From positions 417,528 through 481,527 of the forward strand of contig CAJTQR010000004.1 of assembly GCA_910578515.1 (NCBI GenBank): a DNA stretch of 64,000 nucleotides. Direction: 5' to 3'. The notes beneath the pieces are model-generated. The model did not search any database. It saw only the letters and a list, made by a program, of their open reading frames with translations, and had not been told where the DNA came from. This stretch comes from an uncultured Duncaniella sp. (lineage in GTDB: Bacteria > Bacteroidota > Bacteroidia > Bacteroidales > Muribaculaceae). Numbering within the stretch: position 1 is the stretch's first letter; every line of letters begins with the position of its first letter. Positions 16,632 through 24,643 of the stretch are shown here, one piece after another. The position numbers and the translations under genes are program-made.

Positions 16632-18533
16632 TTAATCTTTCTCTATGTAGGTATAACCGTAGAGCCCCGAGCGGTATTTGCTCAGGAACTCACGTCCCTC
16701 ATCAGGGGTGATACTACCGGCTTTCATTGATGCAGTAACCCACGCCTCTACATTTCGCACAAGCTTCTTGGGATTGAACTGCACGTAGTCAAGCACATCA
16801 GCAACGGTCTCACCGTCGATTATACGGTCAATCTCGTAATGGTCCTTGTACACGGAAATATGCACGGCGTTAGTGTCGCCGAAAAGATTATGCATGTCAC
16901 CGAGAATCTCCTGATATGCCCCTACGAGGAATACACCGAGGTAGTAAGGTTCACCAGGTTTCACAGGATGCACCGGAAGTGAAGCTGCCGTGCCGCCATG
17001 CAGAGAGATGAAGTTAGCTATTTTACCATCGCTGTCGCAGGTAATATCCTGAAGGGTACAAGTCTTGACCGGTTTCTCATCAAGTCTCGACAAGGGAATG
17101 ATGGGAAATACCTGGTCAATAGCCCACGAGTCGGTAAGCGACTGGAATAGTGAGAAATTACAGAAATACTTGTCGGGCACCATCTTGGCGACCTTGCGCA
17201 ACTCCTCCGGACCATGCTTCATACCATTGGCTATATCTCCGACCTCACGCGCAATGGACCAGAAAAGTTCCTCTATCTGAGCACGGGTGCGCAGGTCAAG
17301 CATACCAAGACTGAAGAGGTCAAGAGCTTCCTCTCGTATCTGCAATGCGTCATGCCAACTTTCCAATAGACTCTGCTGATTAAGTTTATCCCAGATATCA
17401 TACAGTTCCTTGGCAAGCTCATGGTCAGTATCGGCTATATCCTTCGACTCTTTCCAAAGGGGGAGCTGAGTAGTCTCAAGCACCTCAAACACCAACACTG
17501 AATGGTGGGCTGTGAGCGAGCGACCACTCTCGTTGATTACATTCGGCTGCTTAAGATTATTCTTCTCGCAGGCGTCTACAATCGCAGATATGGCATCGTT
17601 GGCATATTCCTGGATTGAGTAGTTCATCGAACTGCCCGAAGCAGAGTTGCGGGTGCCATCGTAATCCACACCCAGACCGCCACCTATATCCATGAACTCC
17701 ACATCAAATCCCATGTGGCAAAGCTGCACATAGAACTGTGTAGCCTCACGTATGGCAGTCTTTATATGGCGTATTTTAGTTATCTGGCTTCCAATATGGA
17801 AATGAATCAGTTTAAGACAATGTTTCATTTTGTGGCGTTCCAGGAAGTCAAGCGCCTCAAGGAGCTCGGAAGAGTTGAGCCCGAACTTGGACTGGTCACC
17901 ACCGCTTGTCTCCCATTTACCGGAACCGGAGGATGCAAGCTTGATTCGGATACCGACATTGGGGTCAATACCGATACGTTTCGCCACCTCAAGAGTAATC
18001 TTGAGTTCATTAAGTTTTTCAACCACTATATATATGCGGCGTCCCATCTTCTGGGCAAGCAGAGCCAGCTCTATGTAGGTCTGGTCCTTGTAACCGTTGC
18101 ATATAATCAGGGCATTCTCCTTGATATTGGTAGCGAGCACAGCATGAAGCTCAGGCTTGGAACCGGCTTCAAGACCGATATTGAATTTTTCGCCATGAGT
18201 CACAATCTCCTCCACCACCGGGCGCATCTGATTAACTTTGATGGGGTAGATGATATAATTCTGCCCCTTGTAATCATACTGCTCCGCAGCGACGGCAAAA
18301 CACTTTGAGATTTTCTCAATACGGTTGTCAAGAATGTCAGGGAAACGCAACAGCACCGGTGAGGTGATATCCCTCACCTGAAGCTCATCCATCACTTCGC
18401 GCAAATCCACTGAGGCATAACCCTCGCGGGGTGTCACCTCCACATTGCCTTTCGCATTGATGGAGAAGTACTTGCGTCCCCATCCCTGAATATTATACAG
18501 CTCGGCGCTGTCCTCTATTCGCCATTTTCTCAT
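16632..18533 (-). CDS. speA: Biosynthetic arginine decarboxylase
   Basis: A 633-residue PLP enzyme that converts arginine to agmatine, the first step of polyamine synthesis by the agmatine route. The length and start (RIEDSAELYNIQGWGRKYFSIN) match biosynthetic SpeA. The PLP-binding lysine is in YPIKVNQMR; the glycine-rich phosphate loop is MDIGGGLGVDYDG and the C-terminal substrate site includes CDSDGKI. Reaction uses one proton per arginine. A promoter and a 5' leader with an inverted repeat lie upstream, and truA follows, so it leads the speA-truA-acyltransferase-glsA cluster. Confidence 0.96.
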   Translation of the reverse strand: MRKWRIEDSAELYNIQGWGRKYFSINAKGNVEVTPREGYASVDLREVMDELQVRDITSPVLLRFPDILDNRIEKISKCFAVAAEQYDYKGQNYIIYPIKVNQMRPVVEEIVTHGEKFNIGLEAGSKPELHAVLATNIKENALIICNGYKDQTYIELALLAQKMGRRIYIVVEKLNELKITLEVAKRIGIDPNVGIRIKLASSGSGKWETSGGDQSKFGLNSSELLEALDFLERHKMKHCLKLIHFHIGSQITKIRHIKTAIREATQFYVQLCHMGFDVEFMDIGGGLGVDYDGTRNSASGSSMNYSIQEYANDAISAIVDACEKNNLKQPNVINESGRSLTAHHSVLVFEVLETTQLPLWKESKDIADTDHELAKELYDIWDKLNQQSLLESWHDALQIREEALDLFSLGMLDLRTRAQIEELFWSIAREVGDIANGMKHGPEELRKVAKMVPDKYFCNFSLFQSLTDSWAIDQVFPIIPLSRLDEKPVKTCTLQDITCDSDGKIANFISLHGGTAASLPVHPVKPGEPYYLGVFLVGAYQEILGDMHNLFGDTNAVHISVYKDHYEIDRIIDGETVADVLDYVQFNPKKLVRNVEAWVTASMKAGSITPDEGREFLSKYRSGLYGYTYIEKD

Positions 18534-18580
18534 CGGCTGATTCTTTTTGAAATAAATCTAATGGGTAAAAAACTTATGAT

Positions 18581-18624
18581 ACTGCCGTAAAAATAGCCAG
18601 AGTTCCTGAATTTAAAACGGCAGT
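18581..18624 (-). other. Inverted repeat in the speA leader
   Basis: ACTGCCGT (18581-18588) and ACGGCAGT (18617-18624) form a perfect 8-bp stem with a 28-base loop, inside the roughly 120-base leader between the predicted speA promoter and its ATG. It could be a regulatory stem-loop. No known riboswitch fold was recognised. Confidence 0.4.
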
Positions 18625-18658
18625 CCGGTATTTATAATTTATGAACAACTAATTTCAG

Positions 18659-18690
18659 CAAAAGTACAACTAATCCGTCAAAATTCACAA
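18659..18690 (-). promoter_or_regulatory. Predicted speA promoter
   Basis: Minus-strand TTG, a spacer of 21 bases and TACTTTTG (18659-18666). This puts the start about 120 bases ahead of the speA ATG and leaves a long leader. Confidence 0.6.
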
Positions 18691-18725
18691 TTTTAATTAA
18701 AATATTTCAGTTTTTGCTCACATTG

Positions 18726-18768
18726 TTTTGGTTTATTTTGGTTTAATCGGGGGAAGGTTGTAACTTTG
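18726..18768 (+). promoter_or_regulatory. Strong promoter of the OmpA/TPR lipoprotein, with a tandem 10-bp repeat
   Basis: TTTG at 18737-18740, 20-base spacer and TAACTTTG at 18761-18768 match the full Bacteroidota consensus. The -33 element lies in a direct repeat of TTTTGGTTTA (18726-18735 and 18736-18745), which presents two -33-like TTTG motifs ten bases apart. Confidence 0.75.
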
Positions 18769-18817
18769 CCAATAAATATACCTTTCATTCACGTTTTATA
18801 CATATCATTTTTATCCT

Positions 18818-20503
18818 ATGGACAAAAAACTCGGATTATCGCTCCTGCTCGGCTCTGCGCTGATGCTTACCGGATGTGGTAAAAAGATGAATCAGTTTGC
18901 CGCTGATTACTTCACCACCAACCCCAATCCCCTTGAAGTTGTGGGACAGAATGTACCTGCCACTGTGACAGGTCGCATCCCTGCCAAGTTCTTCCAGAAG
19001 AACGCAACTGTAACCGTGACCCCCTACCTTACCTACAACAACACTGAAAAAGCTGCCGCACCCATGACCTTCCAGGGCGAGAAAGTGCGTGGTAACAATC
19101 AGGTAATTTCATACGAAAACGGCGGTACTGTAACAATCCCCGTAAACTATGTATATGAACCCGAGATGCAGCGTTCAGAACTTTACCTCGGCTTCACCGT
19201 TGACCAGAAGGGCAAACAGTACGTGCTTCCCCGCGTGAAGGTGGCTGACGGTATCATCGCTACCGCTGCTCTTGCTGACGCTGCAACTGTTGAACCTGCA
19301 ACCGCAAACGACAAGTTCCAGCGCATCATCAACGAAAAATATTCAGCTGACATCCACTTCCTCATCAATCAGGCTAACCTCCGCAAGAGCGAGCTTGAAA
19401 GCGCTGAAGTGCTCAACCTCAACCGCGACATCAAGGCTGCTGCCGGCGATGAATCTCGTCAGATTGAGGAAATCAACATCAAGTCATACGCTTCGCCTGA
19501 CGGTACAATGGAATTCAACACCAAGCTTGCCCAGAACCGTGAGACTAACACCACCAAGTATCTTGAAAATCAGCTCAAGAAGGACAAGGTGACTGAATTC
19601 GGCGAACTTACCGCCAACTTCACTCCCGAAGACTGGGAAGGCTTCCAGAAGCTCGTTGCCGCAAGCAACATCCAGGACAAGGACCTTATCCTCAGCGTGC
19701 TCTCAATGTACAAAGACCCCGAAGTGCGTGAACGTGAAATCCGCAACCTTTCAAACGTGTTCGATGTACTCGCTGACGAAATTCTTCCCCAGCTCCGTTA
19801 CTCTCGCATCACTGCAAGCATCAACGTGATTGGTAAGAGCGACGAGGAAATCGTAGCTGCCTACAACACTGACCCCGCTACTCTTACTGTTGACGAGCTC
19901 CTTTATGCAGCTACTCTGACTGACGACCTCAACCGCAAGAAAGCTATTTACACCAGCGCAACCCGCCTCTTCCCCAACGACTTCCGTGGCTTCAACAACC
20001 TCGGTAAGGTACAGTACCAGCAGGGTGACTTCGACGCTGCCATGGCAAGCTTCAAGAAGGCTGCACGTCTCGAACCCGCTTCTCCTGAAACCCAGATGAA
20101 CCAGGGTCTCGTAGCACTTGTTAACAACGACTTCCGCGCTGCCAATACTTCATTCGGCAAGGCCGGCGGTCTCGAAGGTCTCGGCTCAGCACTCGGTGTT
20201 TATTACCTCCAGCAGGGTGATGTCAAGGCTGCCGCTAAGGCATTTGGCAACGACAAGAGCAACAACGCCGCTCTCGCTCAAATCCTCAACAAGGACTACA
20301 GCAAGGCTAAGTCAACTCTCGCAGCTATCAATACTCCCGACGCCACTACTTACTACCTCATGGCAGTACTTGGTGCACGTACAGGCAACGAACAGATGGT
20401 TACATCTAACCTCCGTCAGGCTATCAAGCTTGACCCCAAGATGTCAAAGCGCGCTGCTTCCGACCTCGAATTCTCACGCGTAAATCTCTCAAGCGTCCTC
20501 TAA
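18818..20503 (+). CDS. Lipoprotein with OmpA-like and TPR domains
   Basis: A 561-residue lipoprotein (lipobox LTGC, Cys20). Residues about 25-160 form a beta-rich domain with no family I recognise. Residues about 175-260 resemble an OmpA-type peptidoglycan-binding domain (INIKSYASPDGTMEFNTKLAQNRETNT; the Y-ASP-G and N-L-xx-R spacing fits). The last 200 residues are TPR repeats (FNNLGKVQYQQGDFDAAMASFKKAARLEPASPETQMNQG). Codon choice is strongly biased towards a few codons, as in SusC/SusD here, implying high expression, and the promoter and terminator are near-perfect. It probably tethers the envelope to peptidoglycan and recruits partners; that is inference. Confidence 0.78.
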   Translation: MDKKLGLSLLLGSALMLTGCGKKMNQFAADYFTTNPNPLEVVGQNVPATVTGRIPAKFFQKNATVTVTPYLTYNNTEKAAAPMTFQGEKVRGNNQVISYENGGTVTIPVNYVYEPEMQRSELYLGFTVDQKGKQYVLPRVKVADGIIATAALADAATVEPATANDKFQRIINEKYSADIHFLINQANLRKSELESAEVLNLNRDIKAAAGDESRQIEEINIKSYASPDGTMEFNTKLAQNRETNTTKYLENQLKKDKVTEFGELTANFTPEDWEGFQKLVAASNIQDKDLILSVLSMYKDPEVREREIRNLSNVFDVLADEILPQLRYSRITASINVIGKSDEEIVAAYNTDPATLTVDELLYAATLTDDLNRKKAIYTSATRLFPNDFRGFNNLGKVQYQQGDFDAAMASFKKAARLEPASPETQMNQGLVALVNNDFRAANTSFGKAGGLEGLGSALGVYYLQQGDVKAAAKAFGNDKSNNAALAQILNKDYSKAKSTLAAINTPDATTYYLMAVLGARTGNEQMVTSNLRQAIKLDPKMSKRAASDLEFSRVNLSSVL

Positions 20504-20532
20504 TCCCGGACCTTAAGTAATTTATAAAAACA

Positions 20533-20576
20533 CTGTCCCCGGAATTAAACCAGATTCCGGGGACAGCTGTTTTTTA
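20533..20576 (+). terminator. Intrinsic terminator of the OmpA/TPR lipoprotein gene
   Basis: Perfect 13-bp stem CTGTCCCCGGAAT / ATTCCGGGGACAG with an 8-base loop, then CTGTTTTTTA. Confidence 0.94.
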
Positions 20577-20723
20577 TTAAGAAGCTGTTTTAATTTTATT
20601 TGATACAGTTTCTACAGGTTGTTTATAAAACAGCCCTTCATCGGGTGTACTCAACGGACCCACTCCGCTTCAATCAGTCACCATCGACACATCATCACGA
20701 CCAACTATTTATTTCTTCTCATC

Positions 20724-21407
20724 ATGGTAAGTCCGGAAACAAAAAAAATCGTATTACGCATTATCAACTGGGTTATAATCACTCTTTCGATATTGCTTAT
20801 CACTTTCATATCCATCGATACCTTCAACAATATCGATTTCCTTGAAAACCCTCGCTACATGGGTTTCCAACTGTGGGTGTGTCTGATATTTCTGCTGGCA
20901 TTTTTTATCGAACTATTCATGAGCGATAGCCGATGGAGATATTTCCGGAGCCACTGGCTGTTTTTTGTGCTTTCAATCCCTTACCTCAACATGCTCCATC
21001 ACTTTGGTGTGCAGCTCGACCCGGAGCAGATGTTCTATGTGCGCTTCATCCCCCTTGCCCGCGGAGTCATGGCAATGGTGATAGTGGTGAGTGCCATCTC
21101 CGGTTACCGAATCACCTCTTTCCTATGTTCCTATATGGTGATACTCTGCTCGTTCATCTATCTCGGAAGTCTCATATTCCTTTATAAAGAGCATGGCGTC
21201 AATCCGATGGTCAATGACTTCGGCTCAGCTCTATGGTGGGCATGCATGAATGCCACCACACTCGGCTGCACCATCAACCCGGTCACCGTAACCGGGAAGA
21301 TAATAGGTTGTGTAGTTTCAGTAAGCGGCATAATAATGTTCCCGCTATTCACCGTCTACTTCACCTCTCTAATCACCCGCTACAAGCAGCGCAGAAACCA
21401 TCAGTAA
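20724..21407 (+). CDS. Ion-channel-like membrane protein with a non-canonical pore loop
   Basis: A 227-residue membrane protein (start MVSPETKK at 20724; a longer frame from 20619 lacks a plausible signal and begins next to the terminator). Six hydrophobic segments are visible, the fourth containing RFIPLARGVMAM, and the last two frame a pore-like loop, LWWACMNATTLGCTINPVTVTG. The layout is that of a six-segment cation channel, but the selectivity filter expected as T-V-G-Y-G is T-T-L-G-C-T (residues 178-183). The family call rests on layout and the P-loop-like position; ion choice is unknown. It stands alone between a terminator and the TonB receptor promoter. Confidence 0.68.
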   Translation: MVSPETKKIVLRIINWVIITLSILLITFISIDTFNNIDFLENPRYMGFQLWVCLIFLLAFFIELFMSDSRWRYFRSHWLFFVLSIPYLNMLHHFGVQLDPEQMFYVRFIPLARGVMAMVIVVSAISGYRITSFLCSYMVILCSFIYLGSLIFLYKEHGVNPMVNDFGSALWWACMNATTLGCTINPVTVTGKIIGCVVSVSGIIMFPLFTVYFTSLITRYKQRRNHQ

Positions 21408-21518
21408 GCCGCAGGGATAAAATAAGAACAACCAAATCTCATCAAAACGAGAAGCAAGTGCTGTAAAAATGGTTATCAATCTGGTAATATTGGTAATGGT
21501 AATCTAAAAGATTCGCCT

Positions 21519-21526
21519 TAACTTTG
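21519..21526 (+). promoter_or_regulatory. Predicted -7 box of the TonB-dependent receptor
   Basis: TAACTTTG ends four bases before the ATG at 21531, predicting a nearly leaderless message. Three copies of GGTAAT lie just upstream (21483-21502) and could be an operator; no -33 TTG at the right distance is seen. Confidence 0.5.
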
Positions 21527-21530
21527 CACC

Positions 21531-23381
21531 ATGCTTACCACTACCTTATTACTTTTAGCATCAACATACACCACAGCCAATGGAATGCCTACCGACACTA
21601 TCCCTGCGGAGCATTTGGGCGAGGTGATAGTCACCGGAAGCAACCAGGCAGTCGGAAAGGACCTGTTGCCATTCACAGTAAGCACCATCACGAGAGGACA
21701 AATCGAATCATCAGGCGAAAGCCAGCTCCTGTCAGTACTCTCAGGGAGGGTGCCAAGTCTATTTGTTACCGAAAGAAATATGATAGGCTTCGGTGTCAGC
21801 AATGGTGGTTCCGGACTAATCAAAATACGTGGCGTGGGCGGAGAACCAACCAATGCCATCCTCATGATGGTCGATGGACAACCTCAATATTCGGGTGTAT
21901 TCTCTCATCACGTCGCTGACTTCTATGACACTGAATATGTCGACAAAGTAGAAGTGCTCCGCGGACCGGCATCTGTGCTCTACGGCTCCAATGCCATGGG
22001 AGGCGTGGTCAACGTAATCACCCGTGACGCTGAGCATGAGGGAGCCCGCACTTCACTCAAGGCATCTTACGGCTCACACAATACACTTCTGTCATCAATC
22101 ACCAACACACTGCGCTACGGACGTTTCTCATCACTTGTATCAGTGAGCTACGACCGTACAGACGGTATCCGAAAAAACTTTGATTTCAACGAAGCTGCCG
22201 CTTTTGCCAAGATTGGCTATAAGCTAAGTGACAATTGGCGCACTACCGCCGACTATTCTTTCATGCGCTTCAAGGGGAACGACCCGGTGTATCCGACTCT
22301 ATCCAACCCCAAATCCACCGACATATACCGACAGAATGTAATACGAGGCGAAGCTTCTTTAGGTTTTATCAACCGATACGATTCGACCGACGGATGCGTG
22401 AGAGTATATTACGGCTACGGCAATCATATCGTAGATGACCCTCGCCACTTCCGCAGCACCGATGACCGCCTTGGAGTAATCGCTTATCAGAATTTCTCTC
22501 CCTGGCGCGGAAGCCATGTCACTGCAGGATTCGACTTCGACACATACACGGGACGTATCCCGATGTCGGGCGGCAAGCCTCATGAAGATGGCTCCATGAC
22601 TACATTCTCCCGAAAGAGGGTAAACGAATACTCACCTTACGTTACCATTTCACAAGGACTTCTAAATAGTTTCCTGAACCTCAACACCGGTCTGCGCATG
22701 GTAAATTCCAATAAATTCCATACCCAATGGATTCCGCAGGCGGGATTCGTGATACGCCCCACGGAAGAGTGGAGCATCAAAGCATCCATCGCCAAAGGAT
22801 ACAGAAATCCATCATTCAAGGAACTATACCTCTACCGCATGGCTAACCCCGACCTACAGCCCGAACGGATGATGAACTATGAAGTCTCGACCGGAAGCAC
22901 GCTTACCAGGTATCTTATCTGGGAAGTCACAGCCTACTACAGCAAAGGTTCAAACATGATACAGCAGGTGGAGATGAAGAACCGTAACACCGGAAGTTTC
23001 ATCAACAAAGGAGTGGAAATCTCCCTGACAAGTCATCCGGTATCAAATCTCATGATTAATGCCACTTACAGTTATCTCCACACTTCGCTCCGCAACCTCA
23101 CAGGAGCCCCACGCCATCAGTATTTCCTTGGAATTCGCTGGAACCCATTCAACAGGTTCTCAGTCGATGCCCAAATGAAGGGCATCGGGCATCTTTATGT
23201 TGCAGACAATCTGGAGCATGAAAACTACATTACCCTTGACCTCCGCGGGGCTTACCGCGTATGTTCACCACTCCAGCTTTTTATAGAGCTCGACAACATT
23301 ACCGATACCCGCTACCAGATAAACCGAGGATACGATATGCCAGGATTCACTGCAATGGGTGGCTTCAAGTTAGACTTCTGA
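21531..23381 (+). CDS. TonB-dependent outer membrane receptor (BtuB/siderophore-receptor type)
   Basis: A 616-residue TonB-dependent receptor without the N-terminal carboxypeptidase-like domain of SusC proteins, so it is of the BtuB/FepA size class used for vitamin B12, haem or iron chelates. The TonB-box region is LGEVIVTGSNQ, the plug has LLSVLSGRVPSLFV, IKIRGVGGEPTNAILMMVDGQ and EVLRGPASVLYGSNAMGGVVNVIT, and the barrel ends ITDTRYQINRGYDMPGF with final Phe (KLDF). The signal peptide is short. A DUF362 lipoprotein gene follows after 49 bases and probably forms one unit with it. The ligand is not evident. Confidence 0.92.
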   Translation: MLTTTLLLLASTYTTANGMPTDTIPAEHLGEVIVTGSNQAVGKDLLPFTVSTITRGQIESSGESQLLSVLSGRVPSLFVTERNMIGFGVSNGGSGLIKIRGVGGEPTNAILMMVDGQPQYSGVFSHHVADFYDTEYVDKVEVLRGPASVLYGSNAMGGVVNVITRDAEHEGARTSLKASYGSHNTLLSSITNTLRYGRFSSLVSVSYDRTDGIRKNFDFNEAAAFAKIGYKLSDNWRTTADYSFMRFKGNDPVYPTLSNPKSTDIYRQNVIRGEASLGFINRYDSTDGCVRVYYGYGNHIVDDPRHFRSTDDRLGVIAYQNFSPWRGSHVTAGFDFDTYTGRIPMSGGKPHEDGSMTTFSRKRVNEYSPYVTISQGLLNSFLNLNTGLRMVNSNKFHTQWIPQAGFVIRPTEEWSIKASIAKGYRNPSFKELYLYRMANPDLQPERMMNYEVSTGSTLTRYLIWEVTAYYSKGSNMIQQVEMKNRNTGSFINKGVEISLTSHPVSNLMINATYSYLHTSLRNLTGAPRHQYFLGIRWNPFNRFSVDAQMKGIGHLYVADNLEHENYITLDLRGAYRVCSPLQLFIELDNITDTRYQINRGYDMPGFTAMGGFKLDF

Positions 23382-23430
23382 CGCAGATGGCATAATTCAT
23401 TACATAAATCAATCAAAACAAATATAATTT

Positions 23431-24447
23431 ATGCATCACAATTTCCTCTCCGCGCTCGTTAAGCGCACCATTACAACGGCATCCATAACGCTCGGCTTGC
23501 TCTGTTCCATCTCATGCTCCGGTTCGGCAAAAGCTGCCGGGACTGATGCTGATGCCGCTTCATCCGATTCACTCCCAACCGTGTATCTTATCAAGGATAT
23601 TACTCCTGAAAATATTGTGAAAATATACCATGCACTGGGACTTAAAGCCGAAGGAAATGTGGCAGTAAAAATCTCCACAGGTGAGTCTGAAAAGTCAAAT
23701 CACCTGAGACCTGCATTGATTCAGCCCCTTGTAAACGAGGTAAACGGTACAATCGTAGAGTGTAACACTGCATACGGCGGCAACCGTTCTACCACTGAAA
23801 ACTCCTACAAGGCTGCTGCCGACCACGGTTACACAGCTATAGCGAAAGTTGATATCATGGACGGACCGGGCGACACCACCCTGATAGTAGAAAATGGCAA
23901 ACATATCCCCTACGACATAGTGGGCAAAAACTATCTCAACTATGATTTCACTGTGGTTCTGTCACACTTCAAAGGGCATGCCATGGGAGGTTTTGGAGGT
24001 GCGCTCAAAAACATATCCATAGGTATAGCTTCAGCCGACGGTAAAGCTTGGATTCATACTGCAGGCAAGACACGCAATCCGGCCGAGCTGTGGAGCAATC
24101 TTCCTGAGCAGGATGACTTCCTGGAATCAATGGCAGAAGCATCAAAGGCAATCATTGACCATGCCAACGGTAAAATTCTATACATCAACGTAGCCAACAA
24201 TCTTTCAGTGGACTGCGACTGCGATGGCAACCCTCATGCGCCCAACATGGGAGATATCGGCATCCTTGCCTCGCTTGACCCTGTAGCACTCGACCGTGCA
24301 TGCGTCGACATGGTGCTCAATGCTCCAGACGAGGGAAAAGTTGACCTCATAGAGCGCATCAACTCCCGCCACGGCACCCATATATTAGATTATGGCGAGA
24401 AAATAGGTCTCGGCTCACAGAAATATAATCTTGTGACAATAGAATAG
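23431..24447 (+). CDS. DUF362 domain lipoprotein
   Basis: A 338-residue protein with signal peptide and probable lipobox (CSISC, Cys29). The rest is one DUF362 domain (about residues 50-335): KISTGESEKSNHLRPALIQPLV, IVECNTAYGGNRSTTENSYKAA, VVLSHFKGHAMGGFGGALKNISIG and the C-terminal ASLDPVALDRACVDMV are typical. Many DUF362 proteins end in a ferredoxin-like 4Fe-4S pair; none is present here, so it is the short form. The family has no firm function. Placement directly after a TonB receptor suggests work on the imported ligand, such as a metal complex, in the periplasm. A strong terminator follows. Confidence 0.85.
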   Translation: MHHNFLSALVKRTITTASITLGLLCSISCSGSAKAAGTDADAASSDSLPTVYLIKDITPENIVKIYHALGLKAEGNVAVKISTGESEKSNHLRPALIQPLVNEVNGTIVECNTAYGGNRSTTENSYKAAADHGYTAIAKVDIMDGPGDTTLIVENGKHIPYDIVGKNYLNYDFTVVLSHFKGHAMGGFGGALKNISIGIASADGKAWIHTAGKTRNPAELWSNLPEQDDFLESMAEASKAIIDHANGKILYINVANNLSVDCDCDGNPHAPNMGDIGILASLDPVALDRACVDMVLNAPDEGKVDLIERINSRHGTHILDYGEKIGLGSQKYNLVTIE

Positions 24448-24505
24448 CATCTCTCCACCATATATTTAACACACCGTCAGTAATTCCACATATAATTAAG
24501 CGCAA

Positions 24506-24542
24506 GGGGGAGCATCCAGCCCAGGAAGCTCCCCCATTTTTT
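24506..24542 (+). terminator. Intrinsic terminator of the TonB receptor-DUF362 unit
   Basis: Stem GGGGGAGC / GCTCCCCC with a 14-base loop followed by ATTTTTTAT, 58 bases after the DUF362 stop. Confidence 0.92.
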
Positions 24543-24643
24543 ATATTACTGATTGGTATGAACTATACTTGATACCTCCACGCCCGGGGTAATGGCTGAC
24601 AAATAAAAAATATCGTCATTTACCAACCGTGGTGTCCGGGAAT

